From Branchiostoma floridae (taxonomy: Eukaryota; Chordata; Leptocardii; Amphioxiformes; Branchiostomatidae), in assembly GCF_000003815.2 (NCBI RefSeq), contig NC_049986.1:23059301-23123300 (forward strand): a stretch of DNA of 64,000 bases, in the 5' to 3' direction. Below, piece by piece: positions 47,101 to 58,660 of the stretch. The notes under the pieces were generated by a model that was given only the letters and a program-made list of their open reading frames with translations, had not been told where the DNA came from and searched no databases. The first letter of the stretch is position 1. Every line of letters starts with the position of its first letter. The position numbers and the translations under genes were made by a program.

Positions 47101-50100
47101 AAAAGTCAAACATTGTCATTTAGCAACAAACAGAGATACATCTGCTCACTGTAGCATTATGTGGTTGTCCATAGAACCCCTGTGCACAGTGCTGACAGTT
47201 GTTCCCTACATGGTTCCCTGTACAGTTCTTACAGGTGCCGTTCCCATCACACGTCTCAGCAAAGTAGTTGGTGTCAAACCCGACTAGACCAGGACACTCA
47301 CACGGCTGGCACGAGTCTGGAATACACAAATTGTGGTTAAATTTCAGAATAAGGAGTTCTTTATTTTAAACAACAATACTTTTATTTCAACCAACATTTT
47401 AGCGACTGTCTGTCACCTTCTTCAGGGTAATGCTGACTGGTTCACATTGCAGCAGCTATAGGTGATACTGCTTACAGATATGGTCACAAACATAATTAAA
47501 GTACATACATAAAAGTATATAGTTACATAATTAAAGAGATTATGTTTATGCAGTGTTTACAATGCAGCCCCAGATGTAAAGGAGCATAATATATGCATCA
47601 CAGTTGTCAAGAAACAGTTAAATAACGGGGGAAAAATTTTCATACACTTGTAATAAGAATTATGCATTCCCAAACGTGAGTCGAAATCACCTCATCATCA
47701 TTTCATAATTGCATCTACCTGCATTTCCTAACATAGCATCACCATAGAAGCCGTCCACACACAGCTCACAGTGGTCTCCTGTGGTGTTGTGTGTGCAGCT
47801 GCACACCCCTGTGTCAACATGGCACGGCCCAGCCTCGTGACCGTTACAGTCGCAGGGAACACACGGGGTCAGGGGGTCACCGATGAGACCGGGGACCTCT
47901 CGTGTGTAGCCTGGTGCACACTCCTCACAGAACTGACCCTGGGGCATGGGACAAGAACAGAGAATTGAAGGCAATATGTTGAAAGAAACTAGTCACTTCT
48001 AGCATATCTCTCATAGTCTTTCAGTTGGCCAGGGACACTATTATATAAAAGACAATCTCAACCTGTTTTATCTCCGCATTCTTATTGGTCCTGAAAACAG
48101 TAAAGAAATACAATGTGTAGGTCTACATGATTAACTAACTTTGCTCCCTTAAAATTTGTAAATCTTGTTCAAGACTTCCCCTCACCAATAGAGTTTGTTT
48201 TATGTTGAACTTGATGTTTTTACATCTGAGAGCAAAGAAATTAGTGAAAATATGAGGTGTAACAGTGAATAGCAGGTGTATATGTCAAAAGTCAAAGGTT
48301 AACAACAATGAAGTTATGATCATTGTAACCAACATTACCTGGTATCCCTCAGGACAGGAGCATTCCTCTATGGTATTGAGATCAGGTCCTGTGGAAGGGT
48401 CTGTGGTTCCATAGTCCATGCGCACATAGTAAAGGTCTACAGCTTCTCCTGGGGTCTGGAAAACATAATGTGGAGTTGGAATTAAGTACTGGCAGTTATA
48501 TTGTAGCCCATAGCTCCAACATCTCTATATATAGGCCCATACTTCAATATTCCAGGGAGAAAGGAGCATGGAGTGTGTCAATCCCCCATATGCATTAAAC
48601 ATGGCTCTCTCTCTCTATATATATATATGAAAATATATCAAAGAAGGTTTAGACATTAGAAATTCCTCAAATGATTGTAAAAGCTTCCAATGACTGTAAG
48701 AAACTTATCCCAATAAAAAAAAAATGTTACTACAACTCCTGTATTAGTTAGATAAGCCTGAAGTTAAAGCTATAGATTAACTGTAGTTATGTAGATGCCA
48801 TACTTTGTACCCTGTACAACTGTTGCGCAATAGAGTTATTTATATTATTTATATAGTTCCCGGCCCGTACTATGATATTGACAATTCAGAGCAAAGATTT
48901 GGCTGTATAGTCACCTGAGAACACACAAACCAAGCAACCCAGCTGTATGATGGACGAAAAAGCAATCTGATGTACAATAAATAGAAAAGGTTACTTTTCC
49001 TAGAACCTGCAAATTATTACATGTGATATGATAGGGGGAATGGGTGCCAGTCTGTTTTGTGGACCTTACCCATTTTGTCCTGCTGGCAGTAACCTCTTCA
49101 TCTTCTTTTTTCGATACAGGACAATCAATATGCCTCGTGGCACATCAACGTCCTGGGAACCTCAATCAAATAAAGGAAGCAACTCGACTATGATAATGCC
49201 CTGCAATCACTTTTGAACTTTGAAAAGTTTCAAAATCAAGAATTTTAAAATATCATAGTCCTACTCACTGTGGTGTACTTTGCCCTGATGAGAATCTGTG
49301 TGACATTAGAGAGGACTGTGACGATGTCCGCTTTACTGGCTCGCCGTCCATGACTGATGTTACCCATAAACCACTGCTCATCCTCGTGGAATTTGAACTG
49401 CAGAGAATAATCAACATGGTTACTGCAGCTCATCTTACATGATATACTACTGTACACAACTTTGTTCCAAGATCAGAACAGAGCAATGTGACTGGGAGGG
49501 AAGGTACTAAGAAGGAATAACAACAAAATATTTTGTGACAAGCAGCAAAAAACTGCATACCAGTGATAAAGAACTTTGTGCCAAGGTTACATAACAAGGT
49601 TGACAGAAATAAAAGAATGGAATGATACCATTAGAAAATACTGTTGAACCCAAAACAAAACAAAAATAATTGACTGTCCTTAACAAAGCATTAAACATAA
49701 TCATCATACAACAGCAGACATTCCTGAATATTATATTTTAATATAGCATGAAGGCAAACCTTCATTTTGTGATATTGTGATAATGTAAGTGCAACTTGAA
49801 ATTTGATGTGAGAAACAGTCAGACATCAACGTTACCTCATAAGTTGTTCTGTCGAGCCCAGGGTTGTAGGGAAGACTGGTGACCAGTGGTTCAGCCCTGT
49901 ACCATCCCCTGATGACCACATCATCCCTGGGTGTGTCCGTCTGATTCTGTACAGACGTCTGGCTTAACGTAAACACGAAACTCTGCAGATACGCAGACCT
50001 CTTATCGCCCAGGTACTCGTCTGGAGCACTGAGGTACAGATCACTGGAGTTTACATCTTCCACACGCAGAACGATTCTGGGGCAAGAGATAGGATAGTTA

Positions 50101-53100
50101 CTTTGTTAGAAGATTTTTGCGCAGTGTATTTTATGGCTAGAACAATTTTGATAATGTATTTCCAACATTTTAGAAATTATGTAGGAGGGGGTTCATAAGG
50201 AAATTTTGGTTGCTTGGAAATTTACTGACATTGTCATTTGATACATCAGTAAAATGCAATCAATCTGTTTTTAAATCAGCAGGAAATTTCTGAGTCACGA
50301 GGAAGGATAGTGTTAGAAGTTTATGACTAGGTATAAAATTTCAGGCCTAATGTTTGCCTGTTCTGTAGTACATTTGAAAATATTGGTTTCCTATCAATTT
50401 ACTGAAATTATAACAACTAGTAGTATAATTATGATTCATGAAATTGCAGTTTGCATCAAACCTTGTGACAAAAACTTCCTTTGCAAACTCACAAATCAAT
50501 ACTTCATCACTTGAGAAATTATCTTAGACGCCATTTTTCTTCATACTTTATCAAACTAAAGTGGAAAAATGGCATGATTATTGCCCTCTAAGACAACTGT
50601 TTCCAACACATATATGGTTTGACATGCAGGGAGCTTTTTTCACATGCCTAGGCAAAGGTCTATCAAATATCTACTTCTGACAACCAGTATCTATAGGCAA
50701 AATTATAAAAAAAAGCACAGCCATGCGAGGAAGCCCCTGCCATGTAAGCCTTGGTGAAGCAGGGTGTTGAGCACCCCCCCTCTCATCACCCCCCTCCACG
50801 AAGGCCTAACATTGACAGGTGCACAGGGGGTCACATACTGGGGCTGAAACAACCTCTCCAGAATCCGGTAGTCCTCCCGGACAGGCACGGTGCCCCCCTC
50901 CCCATCAACCGCCTGCCAGCGACTCTCGTTGATGCCGCTGCCGTCCAGGAGCGACCAAGAGTTGGTGATGCTGCTCTGGTACCATCCGGTGCTATTGGAG
51001 CAGTTGGAGGAATGGTTGGAACAAAAACAGGACAGGCAGCCATCGCTGGTCCAGTTTCCCAAGCCATAATACCCTATTGGAAAAAATAAATGATATCAAT
51101 CTTTATTCCACTGTCCAGTAGTGACCAGATGTTGCTGATGCTGGCCTGGATGATGCCATCCAGAGCTGCTGGAGAAGTTTTGAGGAGTGGTTGGAACAGA
51201 AACAGGAAATTGCCGTAGTACCCTGTGGGAAACAACCGTTGTCCATACACTATCAGTCATAGTTTTAGAACAGACAAATATCATGTAATTGTGCTGATTG
51301 CTATGTCATTGTTGCCATGATACATTGTACTGTGTACATTATATTGTACATGGCTGAAGCAATTACGTTCATTCACTCATTTTATGCTATGAGACCTTTC
51401 ATACATAAGTTTTGCTTTTTTACACAAAAGCAATAAGTAACTCATGGTTTTGAGATGTGCTTCTTAGCTTCATTATAATTTTGAAGTACCCACATGCATA
51501 TCAACTTTGACTTCTCCAAGTGTATCTTTTCCTATTTTCATAAAGCTTGCTGAATTTGACACTAGAGCTATTATATAAACACAAGAAGTTAAAAGATGAC
51601 CTGGCTTGCAGGTGCCACACTTGTCCCCCTGTGTGGCATTCCTACAGTGGCATGTTCCGTTACCATGGCAACCCTCCAGGCTACCATATCGGTTACACTC
51701 ACAGGGCGTGCACCCCTCGTCAGTAAGTCCATAGTAGCTGGAACAAGAAAGACACACTCAGGCAATGTGCTTTGTCTCCTGAACGGAATAGTACAATTTT
51801 GTGCACATGCCTGTAAGTAGTAACATATTAGGTAAATGTGATCGGCATTCATCAATTAGATATCATTCAGCTTTACAGTCTTGGGTCATTCTAGGCTATT
51901 TTCTTCATAGATTATCATGTTTGGACATTTTTTGGTTGAAAGTGGTACCATCAAGTAAGCATTTTGAAACTACCAGCTTTCGTGACACAATAAGGACTGT
52001 TTTAGAATTAAAACAAAACTTACAGTACAATGACTATTACATTACGTAGCTTGACATTAATTTCATGATTGTTGCAAGACAAGAAATAACATTTCAAAGC
52101 TTAACAACAATACTCTTTATGATCTTAAAAGTATAATGACTAGTATATAGTAGATTGAAATTTTATTTCATGATTGTTTGATGCAAGACAAGAAATGACA
52201 TAAACATTAACAACAATACTAAAGATCTGCAATACTTACTCTTCCATACACTCTGTACAGGTCGTCCCACCAACCCAAGGCTTACATGGGCACTGCCCCT
52301 CATCACTGCAGGAGTTGTTATATGAGTAGGTTAGGTTACAGGTGCAGGGCTGACACCCCTGTCCTGTCTGTAGGCCGTAGTGCTCATCTGCGCACGAGTC
52401 ACACTTGGGGGGCAGCACGTTGGCATGGCAACGACACGCCCCTGTCACAGGGTCACATGACTGAGCCACGGAGCCTGATTGGTTGCAGTCACATGCTGGA
52501 GAGTAGGAAAGAAAAGGTCCTTAAGAATGTCTATTTTTACTAAAAAAAAAAGGAAATTCTATATGAGTGGAGGACTTAAGAGTGTGAAAGTTACAGATCT
52601 CTGGATACCTGTCCTCGGTGCTGAATCAGATAACAACAACGCATTTCTAAGTTTTGGGTGGACATATGAATCACATTATGGAGTAAATAATGATTTCAGT
52701 ATGTACAATTAATGAGATTTGAAAAAGTATTTCAGCAGCTAAGGTTGTTGCATATCAGAAAACAATCTGTTCTCAGGCATTGTGAAGAAAACATTTATAG
52801 CTAGCAGTCATGATGAAGAAAAAGAGAATCAACAAAAAAATAGTGTGGTCTAAACTTCATCCTTGTTTTGTATCTAAAATAAAGTATCACTTCCCAGAAT
52901 GGAAAGAAAGACAAGTACTGTAAAGCTATTTACATGACACATACCTGTGCAGCCCTCTCCTGTTGCTATCCCATAGGTGTAGGCAGCACACATGTCACAG
53001 TCCCTCCCCACTACCCCAGGCAGGCAGACACACTGTCCACCGAGGGGGGAGCAGGTCGTTCCATTGGCTCCAGGGGAGGTACAGCTACATTCTGTCAGGA

Positions 53101-56100
53101 CAAGATTAAGCACAGTATAAGAGACCTTACAAGAAGGTTTGGGCTTCAATGATAAAAATGTCAGAAAAGCGGAAAAAAAGCCAAGAGTCAATTGAAATCA
53201 ATTTCACATCTCATAGTTTTACCTATTCATTCTTTAATTTTACACCTACTGACATGGAAATCAATAACAATTCATTCTTAGCATGAAAGTTCATTTGTGT
53301 TGGTAAATGAAATTATGGAAAAAATTTGGGGTAAGTCCCAATCAAACTCAGTGTTGGTAAGGTAAAGTTTAGTTTTTACCATTATATAACATTAACAATT
53401 CATTTTGTACACACTTCCAAATCAAACAACTTACCAAGCAAGCAATTAAGCAACTGACCAAGCAAGCAAGCAAGCAACCGACCAAGCAAGCAAGCACCTG
53501 ACCAAGCAAGCAACCGACCAAGCAAGCAAGCAAGAAACAGACCAAGCAAGCAAGCAACCAAGCAAGCAAGCAAGCAAGCAAGCAATCAACTAACTAACCA
53601 GCCAACCAATCAACCAACTAACCAGCCAACAAAGCAATCAACCAACCAACCAACCAACCAACCAACCAACCAACCAACCAACCAACCAACCATGCAACCA
53701 ACCAACCAACCAACCAACCAACCAACCAACCAACCAACCAACCATGCAACCAACCAACCAACCAACCAACCAACCAACCAACCAACCAACCAACCAACCA
53801 ACCAACCAACCAACCAACCATCCAAACACACATTCTCAAACACACAAACGCTATACAAACATATGCACGACCTCTTCCCAGATATGGAATATCTGATATC
53901 AAATATGGATATAGCTGATATCAAAAGTATGATACAAACCTTGGACCCCGTAGACCTCTGCAGTGACAGCATTCCCCCACAGCTGGCAGTCTGCAGAGGT
54001 CTGCAGTGTGACGGATGCTGCTGCAGTCCAGCAGTCTGTCAGGGTCTGCTGTTCCTCAGGAGAGGCTGTCTGATACACTGAGGTCTCGTTCAGATCAGGT
54101 AACAGCACCAGCTACAGAGATTAACAGTGCAAGTTGTTAACACAGATTGAAGAATTATGCAGCACCAGCTATAGCGGTACAAAATTGAAAACTGTGAGAG
54201 GTTACCTTTACTATCAGCCTACTACTGATTAAGCAATACAACATAAAAACATTAAACCTCATTGACATTACAGGATAAAACGTTAGTCCATGACTAAATG
54301 AATTATCAACTTACAGAGTCCAGTAACAGCCCCTCTGTCCCATTGCTATTGCCTGTGTAGATGGAGATGGTGTGCTCCACTCCTGCCTCCAGCTGGGCAT
54401 ATGTTGCAATCACAGATCCTGGAAAGGAGATACAATATTTTTTTAAGACAAGTTTTGCTTTTATTATAGAAGTTTTGCAGAGATACAGCACCAGGAAAAA
54501 TCATCTAAATGCAGAAAATTCACATGTAGCTTCACTGCTTGATGTCTCAATGTTTAAAGAGAAAAATTGTCTGCCTACATTTTACAGAAATATATCATTA
54601 CAAAGCTTGTGTGATGTCCCTGGTATCAAACTTATCATCATTGTAAACTCATGGAACAAGCACAAGGCCTGCTTACAACGAGTGAGTCACCAAAAAAGTT
54701 GCCCAAAGTATCCAATCAAAGCTTCAGCATTCTGAGACCAACTTGTCATTGCCTATTGTGTAACTCTTTGATGTCTTCTGCCTATAGTGTGTAGACAGCA
54801 GTGGTCTTCGCAATAAGTCTTATTGTTATAGTAACCAGTTGAGTTTTCATAGAGAATTAGTCCTACCTCCTTCTCCAAAGGCAGGCAGACTTGTTCTGGT
54901 GCTGTTGTCATGGCAACCCTGCTGATGGGATGGACTCACACAGACGTAGTCTCCAGAAAATTCACTCTGCAAGAAAGACACTTTAGTCACAATTGAGTTG
55001 CATCAGATTGAAATCATCTTGTACGCTAGATGTATCTTTCATCATCCTCTACTTCATCGTAAGATACAAACAGAACCTTATAAGGAGAGGAAAGGAGTCA
55101 AACATTGTTTCCTTCATAAAAATCAATGTACAATTACACTGTCGGTAAGCAGATCATGCATAATTTTGCCCACCACCCATTGGACCAAATCAGTGTTTTT
55201 CTTTGATTCTAGGAAAATTTTAAAGGAATATTTGCAAGATTTAAAAAAAGTGGGGATGGGAGGAAAAATTCCCTCTGGCATATTCACTAGTAAACACTGT
55301 GTGAACCAAGGTGTTAACCTGTTTTTCAGGTTCTTTCTGATTCTTGATTTTTTTTAGAGTCTAGCAAGATACAAGTCTCAGAACTAACAAATTGGATTGG
55401 TTAGGCTTGGCAAGATAGACTGAGTTACTTACATTGTATCTCAGTACCACAGCATACGAGTGAGTAGCCGGTACAGTGATGTTGAAGTAGATGTTAGTTT
55501 GAACAGGAACACGAAGGTAACCACTGCCTGTTACTCGGGTAGAGTCCAACTCAACTATGGAGGAATTCTGTAGGTGTGCAAAAAAAGAAGAACAGAACAG
55601 ATTTAAATGAACTAACATCACGATGTAAGAATTTGTCACAAAACATTTGTGACAAAACATTGGAGAAATACACTTTTACAAACACAATTCTCAAAAATCT
55701 TCTATCTGTATCGACTTTGTTTAACATCTTACTTGATTACAGAAATAAAAATTCACATAAAACATCTTTGTTCCCTTTCCCTACTACCGTACAATTTCTC
55801 TTGGTCTAGTCTCTGCTCCTGATATTTTCATCATGGGATCGTGCAAACTTGGAGACATTCAGGTGCATTCCACTGAAATTCTGTTCATTACCTGAAACTG
55901 TGTGTACCAAGCTATAGACTTCCCCTCAGACTGTTTCTTGTTGATATTCAATCTATTATCTTATCAAAATCTGAGAACCCCAAAAAATGACATCAGTGTT
56001 GCTCTACCTGTGCCTCTGCTACCACTTCTGCCTCATACAGCAAGTTGTCCAAAAATGGCACAAAGAACCCCTCCTCAGCAACACTACAGGTCTTTCCCGT

Positions 56101-57587
56101 CATCTGTGGTCTGCACTCGCAGTGTCCTGTACTGTTGCACTGTGGGCTGACCGATCCTCCAGGGTCACACTCACACAGGGTGCAGCCTGCGGGGTTGTCT
56201 GCAGTCAGGTTGTACGACCCCTCCTAGCAGAAGAGAATAGTATTTCACATTATAGTTGAGCCAGTCATTCAGCACCAAGGTCAGGTATCATTGCTTTGGA
56301 CACAGTATTACAACATCTACATTTACCCCACCTAGCAGAGAAGGATGGTATTACAGGTCATAGTTGAGATGGTAGCCATTCAGCACCAAGGACATGTAAC
56401 ATTGTTTCAGAGGACACATACTTGCAGTAACTGTAACTACAGTATCTAGTTGAATGCATTAACTCCACCTAGCTGAGGAGGAAAGTATTACAGATTGGTA
56501 AGAGGCAGAACTAAGCCACATGATTGCCACTCAGGGCCAAGAGCATGTTATCTTGTTTCAAAAGACTATCTATCACTATTGCTAGACTTTACAGATTTTC
56601 TTTAGTCAGGTTGTATGACAGCAAGGGGGATTAATATTAAGGTATTACAGGTTGTTAAGTGGCATGGCTGAACAACATGTATACAAATTAACAACCATTT
56701 AGCACCAAGGACATGTAAGGTTATTTCAAAATCCAAAAGCTGTACACAAAGAAAAAAAAAAGTGACTACAAATTGAATACCCGTGGGAACACCTTACCTT
56801 GCACCTGTCACACCTGTCCCCCTCGGTGTTGTCCTTACACACACAGTTCCCAGTCAGCTGATCACACAGGTTGGAGCTGTTAAATGTGCCGGCTGCATCA
56901 CAGTCACAGGCTGAGGACGGAAATAAAAACGTCAGTCAATATATCATAGTATTTCTTACTATCATAATGTTAAAATTATTGTATATAACCTTAAAAAGTC
57001 ACTGTGCTGTTATTGTATGAAGTTTTTTTTATATCTAAAGAAGCAAAGTTTAACATTAAATTGTAAGTCTTTATATAAGACTGCTTAGCAGCTTGCTGCT
57101 GCTACTGATGATAATATACAACTGCACCCTTGCCCTCCTAGTTAATTTAAACTTGGATCAACCAGTTTAAAGTACTTCAAAGCCCGATAAAATATCAAAC
57201 CAATAGGAACAGAATCTGATGTAAACACACACCAAGACACCCTAAACACAGAAAGAGGTAAAAAAAGGACCGGTAATGTCCTTTAGAACTTTGCTGTGTG
57301 ATTCGTTCATGACAAATGTCCTCATGCAGAAGTTTAAAATACCCAAATTTAAGGCGATTGTAAGTTTCTTCCAGGCCCTTCTGCTGGCAGCTAATTGATG
57401 ATTATCATTTTCTATAGTCCACCAGAGTTACCTTGGCAACCCTGAGGGTTGTCCGCAGTCAGGTTCCAGAAGCCGACCTTACAGGTGTCGCAGGTGCGAC
57501 CAAACACCTGTTCCTTACAGGTGCACTGGCCTGTGGTGTTGTCACACGTGCCGTTGTTGGTTATTCCTGATGTTGTACAGTTGCAGG
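33913..57587 (-). CDS. Laminin chain with IV-B and IV-A globules and no LG domains (32 exons, 5' end outside window)
   Basis: Thirty-two exons between 57587 and 33913 join with consistent phases into about 1,674 residues plus a missing N-terminus. Order: about 2.5 LE (laminin EGF) repeats, laminin IV type B, four LE, laminin IV type A, about 6.5 LE, a CPPC-type cysteine pair, a coiled coil of about 590 residues, one Cys four residues from the end, stop. Laminins are secreted basement-membrane heterotrimers joined through the coiled coil. The IV-B then IV-A order resembles vertebrate alpha-3/alpha-5 short arms. The LE count after IV-A, the Cys pair before the coil, the terminal Cys and the absence of LG domains resemble beta/gamma chains. 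N-glycosylation sequons are frequent. Domain blocks are listed separately. Chain class is left open. No LN domain or further exon is seen from 57588 to the right edge. Confidence 0.9.
34167..34228 (-). pseudogene. Extra, truncated last exon of laminin (possible alternative terminal exon)
   Basis: Lies upstream of the main last exon and copies its 5' part: acceptor ACCATCCAG, then (D)[19 protein letters not shown] and TAG. Acceptor and phase match the preceding exon. Use of it would shorten the chain and remove the terminal Cys. Confidence 0.55.
34503..34636 (+). mobile_element. 3' tail of a non-LTR retrotransposon (copy of 8587-8722)
   Basis: Shares AAGACTCATTAGGACTTTA, CTTCCCTCATGACC and GAGCTTTCATGAGTAAACAA with the first copy. 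In the last laminin intron. Confidence 0.6.
35401..35870 (-). repeat. Duplicated fragments of both ends of a laminin exon (35458-35634)
   Basis: Downstream (35401-35440) the exon's 3' end is copied with its donor (SNTQ|GTATGT). Upstream, at about 35667-35700, 35735-35785 and 35817-35865, three degenerate copies of the exon's 5' end keep an acceptor-like TTTTGCAG/CTCAGGTTTTG and text related to GGCCATGGGAGGTCTGGGCT. None is a full exon. Confidence 0.55.
36619..37683 (+). mobile_element. Non-autonomous inverted-repeat element B (family of 3070-3989)
   Basis: Left end ACCTCCATGAAATGTCATGG is itself a hairpin; the right end TTTCATGGAGGT is its inverted partner. The body matches element A in order: GGTTATATTTTACCCAGCGT, a GT-rich stretch, AACTCAAGAACGGCTGGATG, then several TTAATTATGCAAAT blocks and GTATGAGGTCGCCGAACTCT. 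Octamers at 37076, 37352, 37369 and 37497. In a laminin intron. Confidence 0.65.
37879..38126. mobile_element. MITE with AAGGCCACA termini
   Basis: TAGGCCACACTAAGTTGATT with TGTTGGTTCTCGGATTTG is mirrored by GTCCGAGAACAAACAAATTG with AATTGTTGTGGCCTTA. Related ends occur at 61490-61535, 62598-62935 and 63175-63215. Confidence 0.65.
39538..40987 (-). mobile_element. 5'-truncated non-LTR retrotransposon with open reverse-transcriptase frame
   Basis: A 406-codon frame (39767-40987) starts inside the reverse transcriptase. It shows [41 protein letters not shown] with INDL, and the catalytic RLFADDCIL (FADD in place of YADD). The thumb-like tail [10 protein letters not shown] and [13 protein letters not shown] are typical of CR1/jockey-clade elements. 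The endonuclease and the front of RT are missing. The 3' UTR ends in a GAAGAA tail at 39538-39551. The 5' junction lies about 13 bases from the donor of laminin exon 41002-41303. Antisense ORFs here are shadows. Confidence 0.85.
41304..42305. other. Laminin intron with a GC-richer dispersed-repeat fragment
   Basis: 41390-41560 (TTTACGTCCCTCCCGGAAGG, GCACGGGACC, CCGAGTACTGTCCGG) differs in composition from the flanks and looks like a dispersed element. Related in style to 43200-43440, which has AAGTGCCTTTCCCAAGGGCA nearby. I cannot assign a class. Confidence 0.35.
42306..42639. mobile_element. MITE, 334 bp, in a laminin intron
   Basis: AAGGGCACAACCCGCCGTAC with GTGCAA is mirrored at the right with one mismatch. 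A 4-bp AGCT flanks both sides (42302-42305 and 42640-42643). Interior GC-rich, no transposase. Confidence 0.75.
43200..43520. other. Probable dispersed-repeat fragment in a laminin intron
   Basis: GC-richer text with two near copies of GATCGCACATGTTCGCACATG and an AAGTGCCTTTCCCAAGGGCA block, seen commonly in metazoan interspersed repeats. No ORF or clear ends. Confidence 0.35.
43841..43918 (-). pseudogene. Partial duplicate of laminin exon 43613-43778
   Basis: An intact acceptor (TTATTTTCAG) is followed by [20 protein letters not shown] then ILTQLN, close to the true exon. Similarity stops abruptly in A/T-rich sequence without a donor. Confidence 0.7.
44344..47938 (-). CDS. Laminin LE repeats between IV-A and the coiled coil (exons 15-21)
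   Basis: Exons: 47719-47938, 47150-47316, 46328-46499, 45812-46005, 45265-45358, 44638-44763 and the 27-nt microexon 44344-44370. They complete the half LE begun at CSCPEGYQ and encode six further LE modules with the usual eight-Cys spacing, for example [20 protein letters not shown] and [20 protein letters not shown]. The third module ([20 protein letters not shown]) is longer than normal. Two modules carry GTCKNC/GQCTNC in place of the usual CxC. The microexon ([10 protein letters not shown] across its splice sites) sits at the junction with the coil. Confidence 0.88.
48339..51073 (-). CDS. Laminin IV type A (laminin B) domain (exons 11-14)
   Basis: Exons: 50854-51073, 49836-50076, 49269-49397, 48339-48455. 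The domain is nested in an LE repeat as is normal: it follows [20 protein letters not shown] and ends with [13 protein letters not shown]. Family landmarks are [36 protein letters not shown] and [19 protein letters not shown]. The first exon's donor is set at GAGAG|GTTGTT, the only GT that keeps phase 2 with exon 12; it is weak, so that boundary may shift by about 15 bases. Confidence 0.88.
51106..51222 (-). pseudogene. Partial duplicate of laminin exon 50854-51073
   Basis: Acceptor CCCACAG and GYYG are kept, then frame is lost ([15 protein letters not shown]). The DNA still matches TGTTCCAACCACTCCTC and GCATCA-CAACATCTGGTCAC of the true exon with a central deletion. Confidence 0.65.
51601..53091 (-). 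CDS. Laminin LE repeats between IV-B and IV-A (exons 8-10)
   Basis: Exons 52945-53091, 52240-52495 and 51601-51737 encode four LE modules: [59 protein letters not shown] and [18 protein letters not shown] with their second halves. Splice phases 1, 2 and 1 join cleanly to the flanking domains. Confidence 0.88.
53430..53826. repeat. Tetranucleotide microsatellite tract, (CAAG)n then (CCAA)n
   Basis: About 150 bp of AAGC-type units with interruptions (53430-53585) grade into about 240 bp of nearly pure CCAA (53586-53822), broken by two CATG variants. In the intron after exon 7. Frames reading WLVG or NQPT repeats are artefacts. Confidence 0.9.
53940..56223 (-). CDS. Laminin IV type B domain (exons 3-7)
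   Basis: Exons: 56008-56223, 55433-55567, 54867-54966, 54315-54418, 53940-54111. After the half [22 protein letters not shown] come [71 protein letters not shown] and two late Cys. These are the landmarks of the IV-B globule of laminin beta chains (F.YEAE opening, LRY, GLLIDSLVLLP). At about 230 residues it is of normal length. Pairing this globule upstream of a IV-A globule is the alpha-3/5-like feature of this chain. Confidence 0.82.
56798..57587 (-). CDS. First laminin LE exons visible (exons 1-2 in window)
   Basis: Exons 57432-57587 and 56798-56910. The first is a full LE ([40 protein letters not shown]). The second starts [20 protein letters not shown] and is completed by the next exon. 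The first exon begins in phase 1, so an upstream exon must exist, beyond the right edge or undetected. Confidence 0.85.
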
Positions 57588-57658
57588 CTAGAAGGAAAAA
57601 AGAATAATTCAGGTTGCGATCTTTATGAAAATGAAAGGCAGGCACTATTCACAGTTTC

Positions 57659-57705
57659 TACAGTTGTTCCTTACAGGTGCACTGGCCTGTGATGTTGTCC
57701 TAATT
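57659..57705 (-). pseudogene. Fragment duplicated from laminin exon 57432-57587
   Basis: GTTCCTTACAGGTGCACTGG with CCTGTGATGTTGTC repeats the middle of the exon 72 bp upstream of it. No splice sites. Confidence 0.6.
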
Positions 57706-58660
57706 TGTGTGCCCATAACCACTATCTCTATAATCTACCACAGACTGTCAGCTTCACATAAATACTAGTACATAAAGCCAAGTTGTAATCTATGTCGACT
57801 CTTACAGAATGTCAGATACTGCATTTTAGATTTAGTCTTTAAGTTCTGAACACTATTTTTCATAGGTTCAAAAACAAAGAAATAAAATCAGTCTGCCCAT
57901 ATACCACTATCTCCGTAATCTTATTACCACAGACAGTCAGGTTGACATTAATACAGTTTGTATATAAAGCATAAAGTTGTAATCTGTGTCAACTCTTGCA
58001 GAATGTCAGATACTGTATTTCAGATTGTTCTTCAATTTCTGAACACCATTTTTCAGGTCCAAGAACAAAGAAATAAAATTGCTCTGCCCTTACCACTATC
58101 TCTTTGACCTTAATGCTGTCAGTTTTACATATTAGATACATATATAAAGCCAAGTTCTAATCTGCGTCAACGCTAAGAAGATTACAAAGCAAAGCCACAG
58201 TAAGTAACCAAATAATTCTGTACAAGATGCCAGGCATTCCGGGCCATGATGGAATAATACCCTCCATAGACAATAAGTGCAGATTTATGAAATGTAACAG
58301 AAACAAGGGAAACAAGGAAATTATGTGTTGTGGTCCTAAAATTAAAATAATTATTTATGACAGTTGAACAGACTTTCTCCTCTGACCATGTTTTCATGTT
58401 GGCCTTCAAGTTCTGAAAACTATTTATCATATAGTTCCAAGAACAAAGAAATAAAATCAGTCTGCCCTTATACCACTATCCCTTTAATCCCACCACTGTC
58501 TGATGTTCACATAAATATAATGCCAAGTTCTAATCTGCGTCAACGCTAAGAAGATTACAAAACAAAGCCACGGTAAGTAACCAAATATTCTGTACGAGAT
58601 GCCAGACATTCCGGGCCATGATGGAATAATACCCTCCACAGACAATAAGTGCTGTAGACA
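57706..58660. repeat. Tandem repeat array, unit about 190 bp, with a 377-bp higher-order unit
   Basis: Units begin near 57710, 57895, 58087 and 58464 at a variant of CCATATACCACTATCTC. Each contains AAGTTGTAATCTGTGTCAAC and TTCTGAACACCATTTTTCAG related text. The last two carry an extra block AAGATTACAAAGCAAAGCCA through GATGGAATAATACCCTCCA, giving a 377-bp step (58151-58285 against 58528-58655). Confidence 0.75.

Noticed and set aside
47395-47445. Possible coding segment near ACCTTCTTCAGGGTAATGCTG
   Set aside because: Matches a common style of interspersed-repeat fragment; no open frame or splice sites.
53610-54081. Long frames rich in WLVG, LACL or NQPT repeats
   Set aside because: They are translations of the tetranucleotide microsatellite in a laminin intron.
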